A DNA stretch of 64,000 nucleotides from Kibdelosporangium persicum (GCF_013280595.1 NZ_JAAATY010000001.1:27811-91810); one strand, 5' to 3'; positions 24,612-33,064 are shown, numbered from the stretch's first letter. The notes: a model not told the origin generated them from the letters alone. Program-made: numbers and translations.

Positions 24612-25559
24612 ATGAACAGCATCACCGCTCGGTTCGCTCTCGTCCTGGCCGCCATCGGCTGGGGCAGCGCGACAACAGCGACCAAATACGCACTGGACGG
24701 GTTCGGCCCGTCAACGTTGTTGCTGGTCAAGCTGGCCGCGGCCGCCCTCGTACTGTGGGCGGTACTGGCCGTCAAAGGCGTACCGAAGGTCAAACGAAAA
24801 GGCCGGCTCGCCTGGCTGGGCCTGTTCGAACCGACACTGGCCTACGGCGCACTGACACTCGGCTTGGCGTACACCACCGCGACGAACGGGTCACTGCTCG
24901 GCGCGAGCGAAGCCTGTTTTGTCGTCGCACTGGCCGCGGTGTTCCTCAAGGAGAGGATCGGCGCGCGGTCGCTCGTCGGCCTGCTGCTGGCCTTCGTCGG
25001 CGTGCTGCTGATCGAGGAGGTCTTCTCGGTCTCCCCGGACTTCAACGTCGGTGACATGATCATCCTGGGCGGCAACCTGGCCGCGGCGATCTACGTGATC
25101 CTGGCGGCGAAGGTCGCGCCGACGGTGGACTCGCTGTCGATGACGTCCTACCAGTTCCTCTGGGGCGTGCTGTTGTCGCTGCCGTTCGCGGTGTTCCAGT
25201 GGTCGACCGGCGCCGAGGCGGTCCCCGTCGACGTGTCGTGGCACTTCTGGGTGGTCGCGGCGATGATCGGCGGAGTCGGGTTCGCCGGCAGCTTCCTGGT
25301 GTACAACTACGTCATCAAGTTCATCCCGGCCGGGCTGGCGGGCGTCACGCTCAACCTGGTCCCGTTGTTCGGCGTGCTCACCGCGATCATCTTCCTCGGC
25401 GAGCACCTGACGTTCTGGACCATCGCGGGCGGCATCGCGGTGATCGCCGGGATCATGATGTTCCCCGGTGACAAGAAGGAAGTCGTCGACGAACCGGAAA
25501 CGGTCCCCGGGCAAGGCCACCTGGTCCACGGTCCGGTCGTGCCGGACGGCCGCCGCTGA
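24612..25559 (+). CDS. EamA/DMT family transporter
   Basis: A 315-residue protein with ten hydrophobic helices arranged as two five-helix EamA repeats. It begins ALVLAAIGWGSATTATKYAL and shows NGSLLGASEACFVVALAAVFLKERI in repeat one and TLNLVPLFGVLTAIIFLGE in repeat two. DMT transporters usually export metabolites. Placed after the polyamine genes on the same strand (96 bp gap), it is a candidate exporter for the product, an inference from context only. A short hydrophilic tail ends the protein. A strong hairpin follows at 25577. Confidence 0.9.
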   Translation: MNSITARFALVLAAIGWGSATTATKYALDGFGPSTLLLVKLAAAALVLWAVLAVKGVPKVKRKGRLAWLGLFEPTLAYGALTLGLAYTTATNGSLLGASEACFVVALAAVFLKERIGARSLVGLLLAFVGVLLIEEVFSVSPDFNVGDMIILGGNLAAAIYVILAAKVAPTVDSLSMTSYQFLWGVLLSLPFAVFQWSTGAEAVPVDVSWHFWVVAAMIGGVGFAGSFLVYNYVIKFIPAGLAGVTLNLVPLFGVLTAIIFLGEHLTFWTIAGGIAVIAGIMMFPGDKKEVVDEPETVPGQGHLVHGPVVPDGRR

Positions 25560-25576
25560 CACGTAAGCTGACGCCG

Positions 25577-25617
25577 GAATCGCCGCACGCGGGAACAAAG
25601 CCCGCGTGCGGCGATTC
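25577..25617. terminator. Terminator hairpin after the transporter gene
   Basis: A perfect 17-bp stem (GAATCGCCGCACGCGGG and its complement) with a 7-base loop starts 17 bp after the EamA stop. It is the first of three consecutive hairpins in this convergent gap. Confidence 0.85.
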
Positions 25618-25630
25618 GCGTGTGAAGAAC

Positions 25631-25678
25631 CCTCGTGAGTGTTTATCAGGGTTAGAACACGGATAAACACGCACGAGG
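25631..25678. repeat. Dispersed intergenic palindrome, copy 3
   Basis: Left arm CCTCGTGAGTGTTTATC, right arm GATAAACACGCACGAGG (one G/T mismatch), centre AGGGTTAGAACACG. It sits between two other hairpins in the convergent gap between the EamA and FHA genes. Confidence 0.9.
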
Positions 25679-25708
25679 AGGCCCCTTGTGCTTGCGCACA
25701 AGGGGCCT
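25679..25708. terminator. Terminator hairpin abutting repeat copy 3
   Basis: A perfect 13-bp stem (AGGCCCCTTGTGC against its complement) with a TTGC loop begins at the base right after the palindromic repeat, 35 bp beyond the stop of the minus-strand FHA gene, which it probably terminates. Confidence 0.8.
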
Positions 25709-25743
25709 CATGTGTTGGCGTGCCTGCCGGGAACGCCTTCGCT

Positions 25744-26715
25744 CTATGCCGCGCGGTAGGTGTAGTAACGGAACTCCCGGCGTCCGAAAGCTCCCGTGGC
25801 ACCGGGCTTCAGCGCCGTCACGGTACCCGGTGACAACCGGTTCCATGTCCCGTCGGACTGCACGTACGTGCCGTTGGCCGAACCGACGTCCATGACTCCT
25901 ACCTGCCAGTCGTTCAGTACGACCCGGGCGTGCAGGCGGGACACGTCCGGATCGGGCAACGCCACCGGACTGGCCAAACCCGAGACCACGGCCTCGTCCG
26001 CATCGGGCGCGCGGCCGACGACGTGGTCTCGTACCAGGGGATACGTCTTTCCGTCGTCGAACACCAGGACTCCGAGCTGGGGCCGTTCGCCCAGCACGGG
26101 CTCGCGGGACACCTGGGCCATCGAGATCCCGCAGGTTCCGCAGTAGGCGATCACCGGATCGTTGAAGTGCGAGTTCCTGCAGTGCACGCCCAGCACCCGG
26201 GAGCCCGTGGAGGGCGGGTCCGACACCACGGAAGGCCGGTACACCAAGGCATCGGCGCGGACCACGCCACCTTTGATCCGTCCCCACGTCCTGTCCACCT
26301 CGCCCGCGGGTGCGGAGCCGATCGTGCCGCGGATCTCCGCCACGTCGCCCACGACTATCCGATCCGTGAACGTCACCGCGTCCCGGCCGTCCAGCGTGGT
26401 GTTCTGTCCGTCCACTGTGAACGTCAGCGCGGCGTCGCCGTGCACGATCGCGGCCACGCCGCCGTCGCCCGACGGGCCGACGACGCATAAGGCCGGGAAG
26501 TCGTTGCCGGTACCCGCCATGCTGAGCACGGCGGCCAGCCTGCGGCTCAACTGCCTGCCGCCGTCGGGCGACTCGGCCACCTCGGCCACCGCGCTGATCA
26601 GGTTGCGGATCCGGGACTCCTGGCCCGGCGTCGCCTCACAGAGCATCATCATGTCACCGAACCGGGCAAGGACACCTTGCCCGGGCAGGTGACGAACACT
26701 GTGTCTGGTCGTCAC
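25744..26715 (-). CDS. FHA domain protein with zinc knuckle
   Basis: A 323-residue soluble protein. Residues 1-155 hold an uncharacterised domain (FPALCVVGPSGDGGVAAIVHG). Near residues 178-200 is a zinc-ribbon-like pattern, HCRNSHFNDPVIAYCGTCGI, common in actinobacterial FHA proteins. The C-terminal FHA domain shows VGRAPDADEAVV, DVSRLHARV and DVGSANGTYV, the phosphothreonine-binding signature (GR, S-x-x-H, N-G). It should read a Ser/Thr-kinase phosphorylation event. The GTG start at 26715 overlaps the upstream membrane-protein stop and is preceded by GGGAGG. It ends the minus-strand operon. Confidence 0.88.
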   Translation of the reverse strand: MTTRHSVRHLPGQGVLARFGDMMMLCEATPGQESRIRNLISAVAEVAESPDGGRQLSRRLAAVLSMAGTGNDFPALCVVGPSGDGGVAAIVHGDAALTFTVDGQNTTLDGRDAVTFTDRIVVGDVAEIRGTIGSAPAGEVDRTWGRIKGGVVRADALVYRPSVVSDPPSTGSRVLGVHCRNSHFNDPVIAYCGTCGISMAQVSREPVLGERPQLGVLVFDDGKTYPLVRDHVVGRAPDADEAVVSGLASPVALPDPDVSRLHARVVLNDWQVGVMDVGSANGTYVQSDGTWNRLSPGTVTALKPGATGAFGRREFRYYTYRAA

Positions 26716-27149
26716 AACAGCCTCCCGCCACGGAAACGCCAATGGATGAACGGCACCCGCATCGGCCCGTTGGCCACCAGCCAGACCGCGAGCCAGACGA
26801 GTACGAAGTGGATGGTGAACGCCTCGGTCGGCACCGGGCCCGGCAGGCCGGGCACCAGGTCCCGCGTCGCGAGCAGCCACACCACTATGCCTTCGGGTAC
26901 CAGGGTGAGCAGGCCGAACAACGTCGGCCAGTCCTTCTCCCAGCGCCACTGCATGAGGAAGTGGTAGATCAACTCCCAGCCGATCCCGAGCACGGCGACC
27001 GCCGCCAGCACGACGAACGTGGCCTGGTAGCGGTCGCCGAGCGGTCCGTCGACCGGCAGGATCGGGGTGAGCGCCGCGGTCACCAGCCCGCCGATCACCG
27101 CGAGCAGGAACAGTCTCGTCTGGATCCGGCCGGCAAGGGTTGGCACCAT
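26712..27149 (-). CDS. Four-helix integral membrane protein
   Basis: A 145-residue protein with four hydrophobic segments (LFLLAVIGGLVTAALTPIL, ATFVVLAAVAVLGIGWELIY, FGLLTLVPEGIVVWLLATRD and FVLVWLAVWLVANGPM). No family is recognised. A conserved-looking WRWEKDWPTLFG loop links helices two and three. It is 16 bp from the FAD-type gene and overlaps the FHA gene by 4 bp, so these three proteins are probably made together and may form a membrane-associated unit. Confidence 0.75.
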   Translation of the reverse strand: MVPTLAGRIQTRLFLLAVIGGLVTAALTPILPVDGPLGDRYQATFVVLAAVAVLGIGWELIYHFLMQWRWEKDWPTLFGLLTLVPEGIVVWLLATRDLVPGLPGPVPTEAFTIHFVLVWLAVWLVANGPMRVPFIHWRFRGGRLL

Positions 27150-27165
27150 GGGATTTCCCCTCTCT

Positions 27166-28701
27166 CTATACGGGACGGCCGTTGGCCCACTTGAACCACT
27201 GGGCGATCGAACGCCCCGCGCCCATCCGGCGGCAGTAACCGCGCCGCGCCACGTCGTCCATCACTTCCTGGGCGGAGATCTGCAGGCCGAGGAACGTGTC
27301 GACGCCGGGGAAGTAGCCGCCGAACGAGGCCGCCCCGGTGGCGTAGACCCGGCCGATGCCGCTGCCGGCACCGCGGACCTCGAAGCTGCGCTCGACATCC
27401 AGCCTGCCCAACGGGTTCTGGGTGGCTCCGCTGTGCTGCAACAGGTCTTTCAGGACCTCGTGCCGTGACACGTCGCCGTCAAGGCCGGTGCAGTCGATCA
27501 CGTAGTCGACGCGCAGGTCGTTCACCCCGCCGGCGTGCTGGATGCGTGCCACCATCTGGTCACCGTCCAGGCGCATGTCCTGAATGGTCCCGCCGACGGT
27601 GTGGTACCAGCCGCCTTTCCTCGCCTTGGCGAGGTTTCGCTGCCAGTGCCTGCGCCATGCCGTTGTCGTGCCGCCGATCTCGTCGTACACCTCGGCGCGC
27701 GCCGAACCCTCCAGCCGCCGCATCCGGGCCTTGAGCTGACCGCCCCACGCGGACTTCGGGTAGTTGAAGCCCTGGTAGGCGAAGCCGTTGCGGCCGGGGC
27801 GGCGTGACCACATGTGGGAGCCGTGCCTGCCGTCGTAGTACGTCCGGAACAGTTGCACGATCTGGGTTTGCGACCCGTACTTCAACCGGTCGGTGATCAG
27901 CCGTTCGAGCACGGCGGACGTCACGATTCCGCCGCCGCGCACGAGCACGGTGCCGGGCCTGCGGCGCAGCACCTCGTACACGTGCTCGTGATCCTCGTAG
28001 CCGTTGACCACGTGGTGGAAGTCGTTGAGCTTGGTGCGGAACGCCTGCATGTCCGGCAGGAAGCGCAGTCCCGCGTACCCGACGGCCAGGTGCACGTCCC
28101 TGGAACGGAAAGCGGTCCGGCCGTCGGCGTTCTCGAGGATGGTGAAGTAGCCGCCGCCCGCACGCCTGCGGACCATCCGGACCTCGCCCTGCACGAGCAT
28201 GTCCCAGTAGCCGATCCGGTGCGCCTCGCGTTCGATGCCCTTGAGCACCATGTCCAGCTCGGGCGTGTAGAAGTCCGCGAAGACCGGCTCGAAAAGCACC
28301 TGGAGCAACGGTTTCACCGACTTCCTGGCGACCGCCTCCTGGATGGCGAAGGACGGGAAACCCCAGAGGTTGTCCGGCCGGGACGCCGAGTCGGAACGGA
28401 TTCGCTTCTGCCGCGGCAGTTGGGATACCCGCGTCAGGTGTTCGTAGGTCTGCCAGGGATGACTGAGGTTGGACAGCACACGGATGTCCGACGCGGGCAC
28501 GCCGCCCGCGACCCGCAGGTAGTCCACTGTGACAAAGGAGCCCATGCCGCCGCCGACACTGACGAACGGCACGTCGTGCAGTGGAATCCCGGCGGCGTCG
28601 ACCATTTCGTCGGTCCACACGTCGAAACGGTCGAGGGGCGGTCGATCAGCGGGGGCTGACCGCGTGTGGATCGAGTCGTCCAGGAGGGTCACGTAGCTCA
28701 C
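27166..28701 (-). CDS. FAD/NAD(P)-binding oxidoreductase-like protein
   Basis: A 511-residue protein. FVSVGGGMGSFVTVDYLRVAG near residue 48 is a Rossmann dinucleotide fold with an altered G-x-G-x-x-G (GGGMGS), and VYATGAASFGGYFPGVDTF plus VDYVIDCTGLDGD near the C-terminus resemble the second flavoprotein motif. An inner region with VRGGGIVTSAVLERLITDR suggests a second nucleotide-binding domain. The substrate is unknown; it does not match a named oxidase or monooxygenase. It lies between the zinc-finger gene (100 bp) and the membrane protein (16 bp) in a regulatory-looking operon, which is unusual for a flavoprotein. Confidence 0.72.
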   Translation of the reverse strand: MSYVTLLDDSIHTRSAPADRPPLDRFDVWTDEMVDAAGIPLHDVPFVSVGGGMGSFVTVDYLRVAGGVPASDIRVLSNLSHPWQTYEHLTRVSQLPRQKRIRSDSASRPDNLWGFPSFAIQEAVARKSVKPLLQVLFEPVFADFYTPELDMVLKGIEREAHRIGYWDMLVQGEVRMVRRRAGGGYFTILENADGRTAFRSRDVHLAVGYAGLRFLPDMQAFRTKLNDFHHVVNGYEDHEHVYEVLRRRPGTVLVRGGGIVTSAVLERLITDRLKYGSQTQIVQLFRTYYDGRHGSHMWSRRPGRNGFAYQGFNYPKSAWGGQLKARMRRLEGSARAEVYDEIGGTTTAWRRHWQRNLAKARKGGWYHTVGGTIQDMRLDGDQMVARIQHAGGVNDLRVDYVIDCTGLDGDVSRHEVLKDLLQHSGATQNPLGRLDVERSFEVRGAGSGIGRVYATGAASFGGYFPGVDTFLGLQISAQEVMDDVARRGYCRRMGAGRSIAQWFKWANGRPV

Positions 28702-28801
28702 CGTCCTCGATGTCTGCGCCAGGGCAGGCCATGTGGCGGCCTGGCGCCGGTCGTGGTCAGCGGCAAGCGTCCGTGAAGGGGCGTCGCACAGCCGTGACGT
28801 G

Positions 28802-29056
28802 TCACGAATCCGGTGGGGTGGCCCATTTCCGGTAGATGTCGAGCACGTTCCGTTCGACCTCCGGCGGCAGGTTCTCCGACGGCAGACTGGACAACGTCCG
28901 CAGCGTCACCCGCAGTTCGCCGAGGTGCGCCTCACAACCACCGCAGTTGTGCAGGTGCACGCGGACCCGTGCCATCTGGTCCGGGCGCAGCGCGTCCTCC
29001 AGGTAGTCGGAAAGTTGCTCGACCAGCTCCGCGCACGTCATCTCCGTGGCATCCAT
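28802..29056 (-). CDS. Small zf-HC2 anti-sigma-like zinc-finger protein (paralogue A)
   Basis: An 84-residue soluble protein with an anti-sigma zinc-finger signature: HLHNCGGCEAH, the H-x3-C-x2-C core, preceded by MTCAELVEQLSDYLEDAL. No membrane helix follows, so it would be a cytoplasmic ZAS-like factor, probably redox or metal responsive. GAGGAGGG precedes the ATG at 29056. It is strikingly similar to the products at 32230 and 32600, but no sigma gene lies beside it; the nearest is at 31560. It is the first gene of the FHA operon. Confidence 0.85.
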   Translation of the reverse strand: MDATEMTCAELVEQLSDYLEDALRPDQMARVRVHLHNCGGCEAHLGELRVTLRTLSSLPSENLPPEVERNVLDIYRKWATPPDS

Positions 29057-29199
29057 CGTGGCCCTCCTCGGTTGGCGCCCGGTGGCGCCGTCCATTACAG
29101 CTTCTGGCAAGCGTTTTGACCAGCCGCGTCATGGTCGGGTGACGTCGGGGCGGTCAAGATCGGCGTTCATCCGCCGCCCATAGGTCTACGGGGTCGTTC

Positions 29200-30537
29200 A
29201 TGAGTTTCGCATCCGCACCCGCGCCAGTGGCGTCACACCAGTTGCTGATCTTCCTGTTGCAGCTGGTACTTCTGCTCGTACTGGCGTTCGCGCTGGGTCG
29301 CCTGGCCGAACGCGTCAACCTGCCCGCCATCGTCGGCGAACTGTTCGCCGGCGTGCTGCTTGGCCCGTCCCTGCTCGGTTTTGTCGCGCCCGCGGTGTCG
29401 AACTGGCTGCTGCCCGCCGATGCCGAGCAGGCGCGCATGCTCGACGGCGCCAGCCAGATCGGTGTTCTGCTGCTGGTCGGCGTGACCGGCTGTTACCTCG
29501 ATCTCGGCCTGATCCGCCGCAAACGAGGCACCGCCGCGAAGATCAGCATCGCCGGTTTGGTGATACCGCTGGGGTTCGGCATCGGACTCGGGGCGCTGCT
29601 GCCCGCGTCGCTGATCCCGGACACCACCACCCGGTGGGTGTTCGCCATGTTCCTCGGCGTGGCCATGTGCGTCACGGCCATCCCGGTGATCGCGAAAACA
29701 CTGTCAGACATGCGTTTCCTGCACCGTGACGTCGGACAGCTGACGCTCGCGGCCGGGTTGATCGACGACGCGGTCGGCTGGTTCCTGCTCTCGGTGATCT
29801 CCGCGATCGCCACGGTCGGCGTGACGATGGGCTACATCTCGTTGTCCATCCTGTACCTGATCGGGTTCGTCGCGTTCGCGTTCCTTGTCGGACGGCCGTT
29901 GGTCGGCAGGCTGATGGCGTTCGCCGAGCGGTTCAGCGGGCCCGGGGCGACCATCGCGCTCACCGTGATCGTGATCATGAGCGGTGCCGCGATCACCCAG
30001 GCCATCGGCCTCGAAGCGATCTTCGGCGCGTTCGTCGCGGGCATCGTGATCGGGTCGGCTCGCACCGCGGGCCAGGCCAAACTCGCGCCACTGCACACGG
30101 TGGTGCAGTGGGTGCTCGCGCCCCTGTTCCTGGCCAGCGCCGGGCTCCGGATGGATCTCACGGCACTGGCCGACGCGGGCGTGGCCTTGGCCGCGCTGGC
30201 GATTCTCGTCATCGCGATCCTCGGCAAGTTCACCGGCGCCTATCTGGGCGCCCGGATGTCCCGGCTGAGCCACTGGGAAGGGCTCGCGATCGGCGCCGGG
30301 ATGAACGCGCGGGGAATCGTCGAGGTCGTCATCGCGACGGTGGGATTGCGGCTCGGTGTCCTGGACGTCGGGATGTACACGGCCATCGTGCTCGTCGCCG
30401 TGGTGACGTCCTTGATGGGGCCGCCCGTGATGCGCATGGCGATGTCCCGTGTGGTGCAGACCGACGTGGAGGCCCGGCGCAAGGCCCTGCACGACCGGTG
30501 GACCGAGCCGCCCGGTGAGCAGCCGAAAGCCGCGTGA
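29200..30537 (+). CDS. Cation:proton antiporter (CPA2/KefB-like)
   Basis: A 445-residue protein with about 12 hydrophobic helices. Family marks include ALGRLAERVNLPAIVGELFAG, MCVTAIPVIAKTLSDM, the double-aspartate LAAGLIDDAVGWFLL helix that carries ions, and GLEAIFGAFVAGIVI. The C-terminus is short and lacks a TrkA-N domain. It should exchange K+ or Na+ for protons. It is divergent from the zinc-finger gene by 143 bp, and no clear ribosome site precedes the ATG. Confidence 0.9.
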   Translation: MSFASAPAPVASHQLLIFLLQLVLLLVLAFALGRLAERVNLPAIVGELFAGVLLGPSLLGFVAPAVSNWLLPADAEQARMLDGASQIGVLLLVGVTGCYLDLGLIRRKRGTAAKISIAGLVIPLGFGIGLGALLPASLIPDTTTRWVFAMFLGVAMCVTAIPVIAKTLSDMRFLHRDVGQLTLAAGLIDDAVGWFLLSVISAIATVGVTMGYISLSILYLIGFVAFAFLVGRPLVGRLMAFAERFSGPGATIALTVIVIMSGAAITQAIGLEAIFGAFVAGIVIGSARTAGQAKLAPLHTVVQWVLAPLFLASAGLRMDLTALADAGVALAALAILVIAILGKFTGAYLGARMSRLSHWEGLAIGAGMNARGIVEVVIATVGLRLGVLDVGMYTAIVLVAVVTSLMGPPVMRMAMSRVVQTDVEARRKALHDRWTEPPGEQPKAA

Positions 30538-30634
30538 CCGCGGTGGGCCGGAAGTTCCGGAAAAGAATCTTGTAACGCTGTGCGTCCGGCCGGCCACTGT
30601 GTAGAAGCACCCGCTGACGACTTCGGGAGGGACA

Positions 30635-31456
30635 GTGACCGGGTTAGCAGAGCGAGTCTTTTCCACCGCCACGCAGGAAACCGCCGAACAGGAGGCAAGG
30701 ATCATCAGGCTGCCGACCGCGGCCGGACAGGACCTGGCCGCCGAGCCCACCGGCCGCGCCACCGCCAGGGTGAACATGCTCGGTGGATTCCAGTTACTGG
30801 TCAACGGTGAACTGGTGCAGGTCAGCCTCACCGGGCAACGGCTGCTCGCGGTCGTCGCCTGCCGGCCAGGACCTGCGGTGCGCAGTCAGGTCGCGCACGT
30901 GTTGTGGCCGGACACCACCAGTGTCCGGGCGCACGCGAACCTGCGGACCGCGGTGTACCGGCTGGAACGCAGCTGTCCGGGCATGCTCGAGGCGACCAGC
31001 TCGTACCTGCGGCTGGCGCCGGGCATCACCGTCGATCTGGACCAGACCCGTGAGCTCGCCACGCGGATCCTGGCCACCGCGGGCCCGTTGGACCCCGAGC
31101 TGGTCAAGGACGCGCTCGAGGCGAACCTGTACGACGACCTGCTGCCGGAGTGGGACGAGGACTGGCTGTGCGAGCACCAGAGCCGGTACCGGCAGCTGCG
31201 ACTGTCCTGTTTGGAAACTCTGTCGCAGCGGCTGGCGGAGTCCGGTCACCACGGTGCCGCCGTGCACGCCGCACTGGCCGCGGTGCACGCCGACTCGTTG
31301 CGCGACAGCGCACACGAGACGCTGATCAGGGCATGCCTGACGCAGGGCAACCGGCACGAGGCGCAGACTTACTTCGCCTCGTACCAAAGGATCTTCCGCA
31401 CCGAGCTGGGCGTCGAGCCCGCCGCGACCATCGGCCAGCTGCTGCGCACCGGCTGA
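30635..31456 (+). CDS. SARP-type transcriptional regulator (BTAD)
   Basis: A 273-residue protein. After a variable 45-residue N-terminus comes a winged-helix DNA-binding domain of the OmpR/SARP type (VNMLGGFQLLVNGELVQVSL, then RSQVAHVLWPDTTSVRAHANLRTAVYRLER) and a bacterial transcriptional activation domain (LYDDLLPEWDEDWLCEHQSRYRQLRL...ALAAVHADSLRDSAHETLIRAC). The GTG start has GGGAGG 4 bp upstream. SARPs activate secondary-metabolite and developmental genes. No biosynthetic cluster adjoins it, so its targets may include the flanking ECF/anti-sigma genes. Confidence 0.88.
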   Translation: MTGLAERVFSTATQETAEQEARIIRLPTAAGQDLAAEPTGRATARVNMLGGFQLLVNGELVQVSLTGQRLLAVVACRPGPAVRSQVAHVLWPDTTSVRAHANLRTAVYRLERSCPGMLEATSSYLRLAPGITVDLDQTRELATRILATAGPLDPELVKDALEANLYDDLLPEWDEDWLCEHQSRYRQLRLSCLETLSQRLAESGHHGAAVHAALAAVHADSLRDSAHETLIRACLTQGNRHEAQTYFASYQRIFRTELGVEPAATIGQLLRTG

Positions 31457-31559
31457 GCTGTGGTGATTCCGCTCCGGCACCGAACCGCCACGCTGTGCTT
31501 GGTCGCCGAGTCCGTTCGTTGCACGCGCGGGTTCACCGACTTCGCGTTAGTCTCAACCA

Positions 31560-32240
31560 ATGGGGATCGAAGCGGGGGAGGGGGAACAACCCTTCCCGCC
31601 CGACAGTGAACTCGTCGCCCGCCTGCGGGGCCGGGACGAGACGGCCTTCGTGCTGATGGTCGGTTCCTGGTCGGGCGGGCTGCTGAGACTGGCGAGACAT
31701 TTCGTCTCCACCAACGATTCCGCCGCCGAGGTCGTGCAGGACACCTGGCTCGCGGTGATCCATGGCCTCGACTCGTTCGAAGGCAGATCGTCCCTGAAGA
31801 CCTGGGTCTGCCGGATCCTGGTCAACACCGCGAAGCGCCGCGGTGTGCGGGAGGGCCGGACCATTCCGTGGAGCAGCCTGCCCGTCGCGCAGGACCAAGG
31901 GCCGACCGTGGATCCTGCTCGGTTCCTCGGCCCGGAGTCGGAAGATCCAGGTCACTGGCGGGTGTTCCCGCAGCCGTGGCCGATGCCGTCGCCGGAGCAG
32001 GAGGCGGTGGCCAAGGAGACGAGGGCCGTTGTCGAGGAGGCCCTCACGCACCTGCCCGACCGGCAACGCATAGTGATTACGCTGAGGGACGTGGAAGGGT
32101 ACAACGCCGAGGAGGTGTGCTCCATTCTGGAGCTCAGCGCGGCCAACCAGCGGGTTCTGCTGCACCGCGCGCGGGCGTTCGTCCGCGGGCGGCTCGAGGA
32201 GTACTTCGCGGGAGCCAAGGCGGCGGCTGATGGGGGATGA
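31560..32240 (+). CDS. ECF RNA polymerase sigma factor
   Basis: A 226-residue sigma-70-like protein. Region 2: GLLRLARHFVSTNDSAAEVVQDTWLAVIHGLDSFEGRSSLKTW. Region 4: EALTHLPDRQRIVITLRDVEGYNAEEVCSILELSAANQRVLLHRARAFVR. The linker of about 60 residues containing PWSSLPVAQD and FPQPWPMPSPEQE is longer than usual. It overlaps the zinc-finger gene at 32230 by 11 bp, the standard sigma/anti-sigma pairing, and a second zinc-finger paralogue follows. Confidence 0.93.
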   Translation: MGIEAGEGEQPFPPDSELVARLRGRDETAFVLMVGSWSGGLLRLARHFVSTNDSAAEVVQDTWLAVIHGLDSFEGRSSLKTWVCRILVNTAKRRGVREGRTIPWSSLPVAQDQGPTVDPARFLGPESEDPGHWRVFPQPWPMPSPEQEAVAKETRAVVEEALTHLPDRQRIVITLRDVEGYNAEEVCSILELSAANQRVLLHRARAFVRGRLEEYFAGAKAAADGG

Positions 32241-32484
32241 TGCCGATCCAGGTGAGATGAGTTGTGCGCAACTGGTCGAGTTGGTCACCGATTTCCTCGA
32301 CGGCACACTGGATCCCGACACCAGCGACCGGTTTGAGGAGCACCTGCGCATCTGCGACGGCTGCGACACGTACATCGAGCAGTTCCGGCGGACGATCGAC
32401 ACGCTCGGCAGCCTGCCGGAGGCCGGCCTCCCGGAGGACGCGCGTGACGCGTTGCTGAACGCGTTCCGTGACTGGCCGAGGTAA
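32230..32484 (+). CDS. Small zf-HC2 anti-sigma-like protein (paralogue B)
   Basis: An 84-residue protein with MSCAQLVELVTDFLDGTLDP, then HLRICDGCDTYIEQF, the H-x3-C-x2-C zinc site, and DTLGSLPEAGLPEDARDALL. There is no membrane helix. It overlaps the ECF sigma gene by 11 bp, so it is the prime candidate for the cognate anti-sigma factor. It is very similar to paralogues A and C. Confidence 0.88.
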   Translation: MGDDADPGEMSCAQLVELVTDFLDGTLDPDTSDRFEEHLRICDGCDTYIEQFRRTIDTLGSLPEAGLPEDARDALLNAFRDWPR

Positions 32485-32599
32485 GTGCCGGATTCGGCGT
32501 AACGTTTCGACGCCTCGCGACACTGTTACACCATAAGACATTTTTTGTGGCTCGTCGCAGACAGTCCGGGGCGAGCGCACCATCGCAGGCGGTGACAGG

Positions 32600-32839
32600 A
32601 TGCCCGAACTGAGTTGCGCCGAGTTGGTCGAGCTTGTCACCGACTTTCTCGAAGGGACACTCGATCCTGGGACGAGGGACCGGTTCTACAGCCATCTCGC
32701 GATGTGCGAGGGCTGCGGTCCGTACGTGGACCAGATGCGGATGACCGTGCGAACGCTCGGTGACCTCCCCGAGGAGTCAGTGCCCGCCGAGGTGCGTGAC
32801 GCGCTGCTGGCGGCGTTCCGGGAAGGGGAGACCCGATGA
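32600..32839 (+). CDS. Small zf-HC2 anti-sigma-like protein (paralogue C)
   Basis: A 79-residue protein nearly identical in plan to paralogue B: LSCAELVELVTDFLEGTLDP, HLAMCEGCGPYVDQM, TLGDLPEESVPAEVRDALL. The spacing of the zinc-binding His and two Cys is preserved. It looks like a recent tandem duplicate, separated from B by a 115-bp gap that may hold its own promoter. Its stop overlaps the next small gene as ATGA. Confidence 0.88.
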   Translation: MPELSCAELVELVTDFLEGTLDPGTRDRFYSHLAMCEGCGPYVDQMRMTVRTLGDLPEESVPAEVRDALLAAFREGETR

Positions 32840-33045
32840 ACATCGTGACCGAGTTGACGAACCTGTCGCTGCACCGGCCCGCTCCGGACGCGACCGACGC
32901 CGAGGTCGCCACCTGGTACGAGCGCAAGGCGACCGTGCACGACGCCATGGCCGCCGACGCGGACGGCGTTGTCGCGGCCAAGGAACGTGCCTACGCCGCG
33001 GCCGCGCGGGCGCATGCCAGATCGCTGTCCCAGGCGGCCGCCTGA
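32836..33045 (+). CDS. Small hypothetical protein
   Basis: A 69-residue Ala-rich helical protein with no recognised domain: LSLHRPAPDATDAEVATWYE, then a helical stretch (AAKERAYAAAARAHARSL). Its ATG overlaps the stop of zinc-finger paralogue C, so it is probably co-translated with that anti-sigma-like protein. Its codon usage is like that of its neighbours. The function is unknown. Confidence 0.6.
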   Translation: MNIVTELTNLSLHRPAPDATDAEVATWYERKATVHDAMAADADGVVAAKERAYAAAARAHARSLSQAAA

Positions 33046-33064
33046 CCGTCCACTGTGGGCAGGG

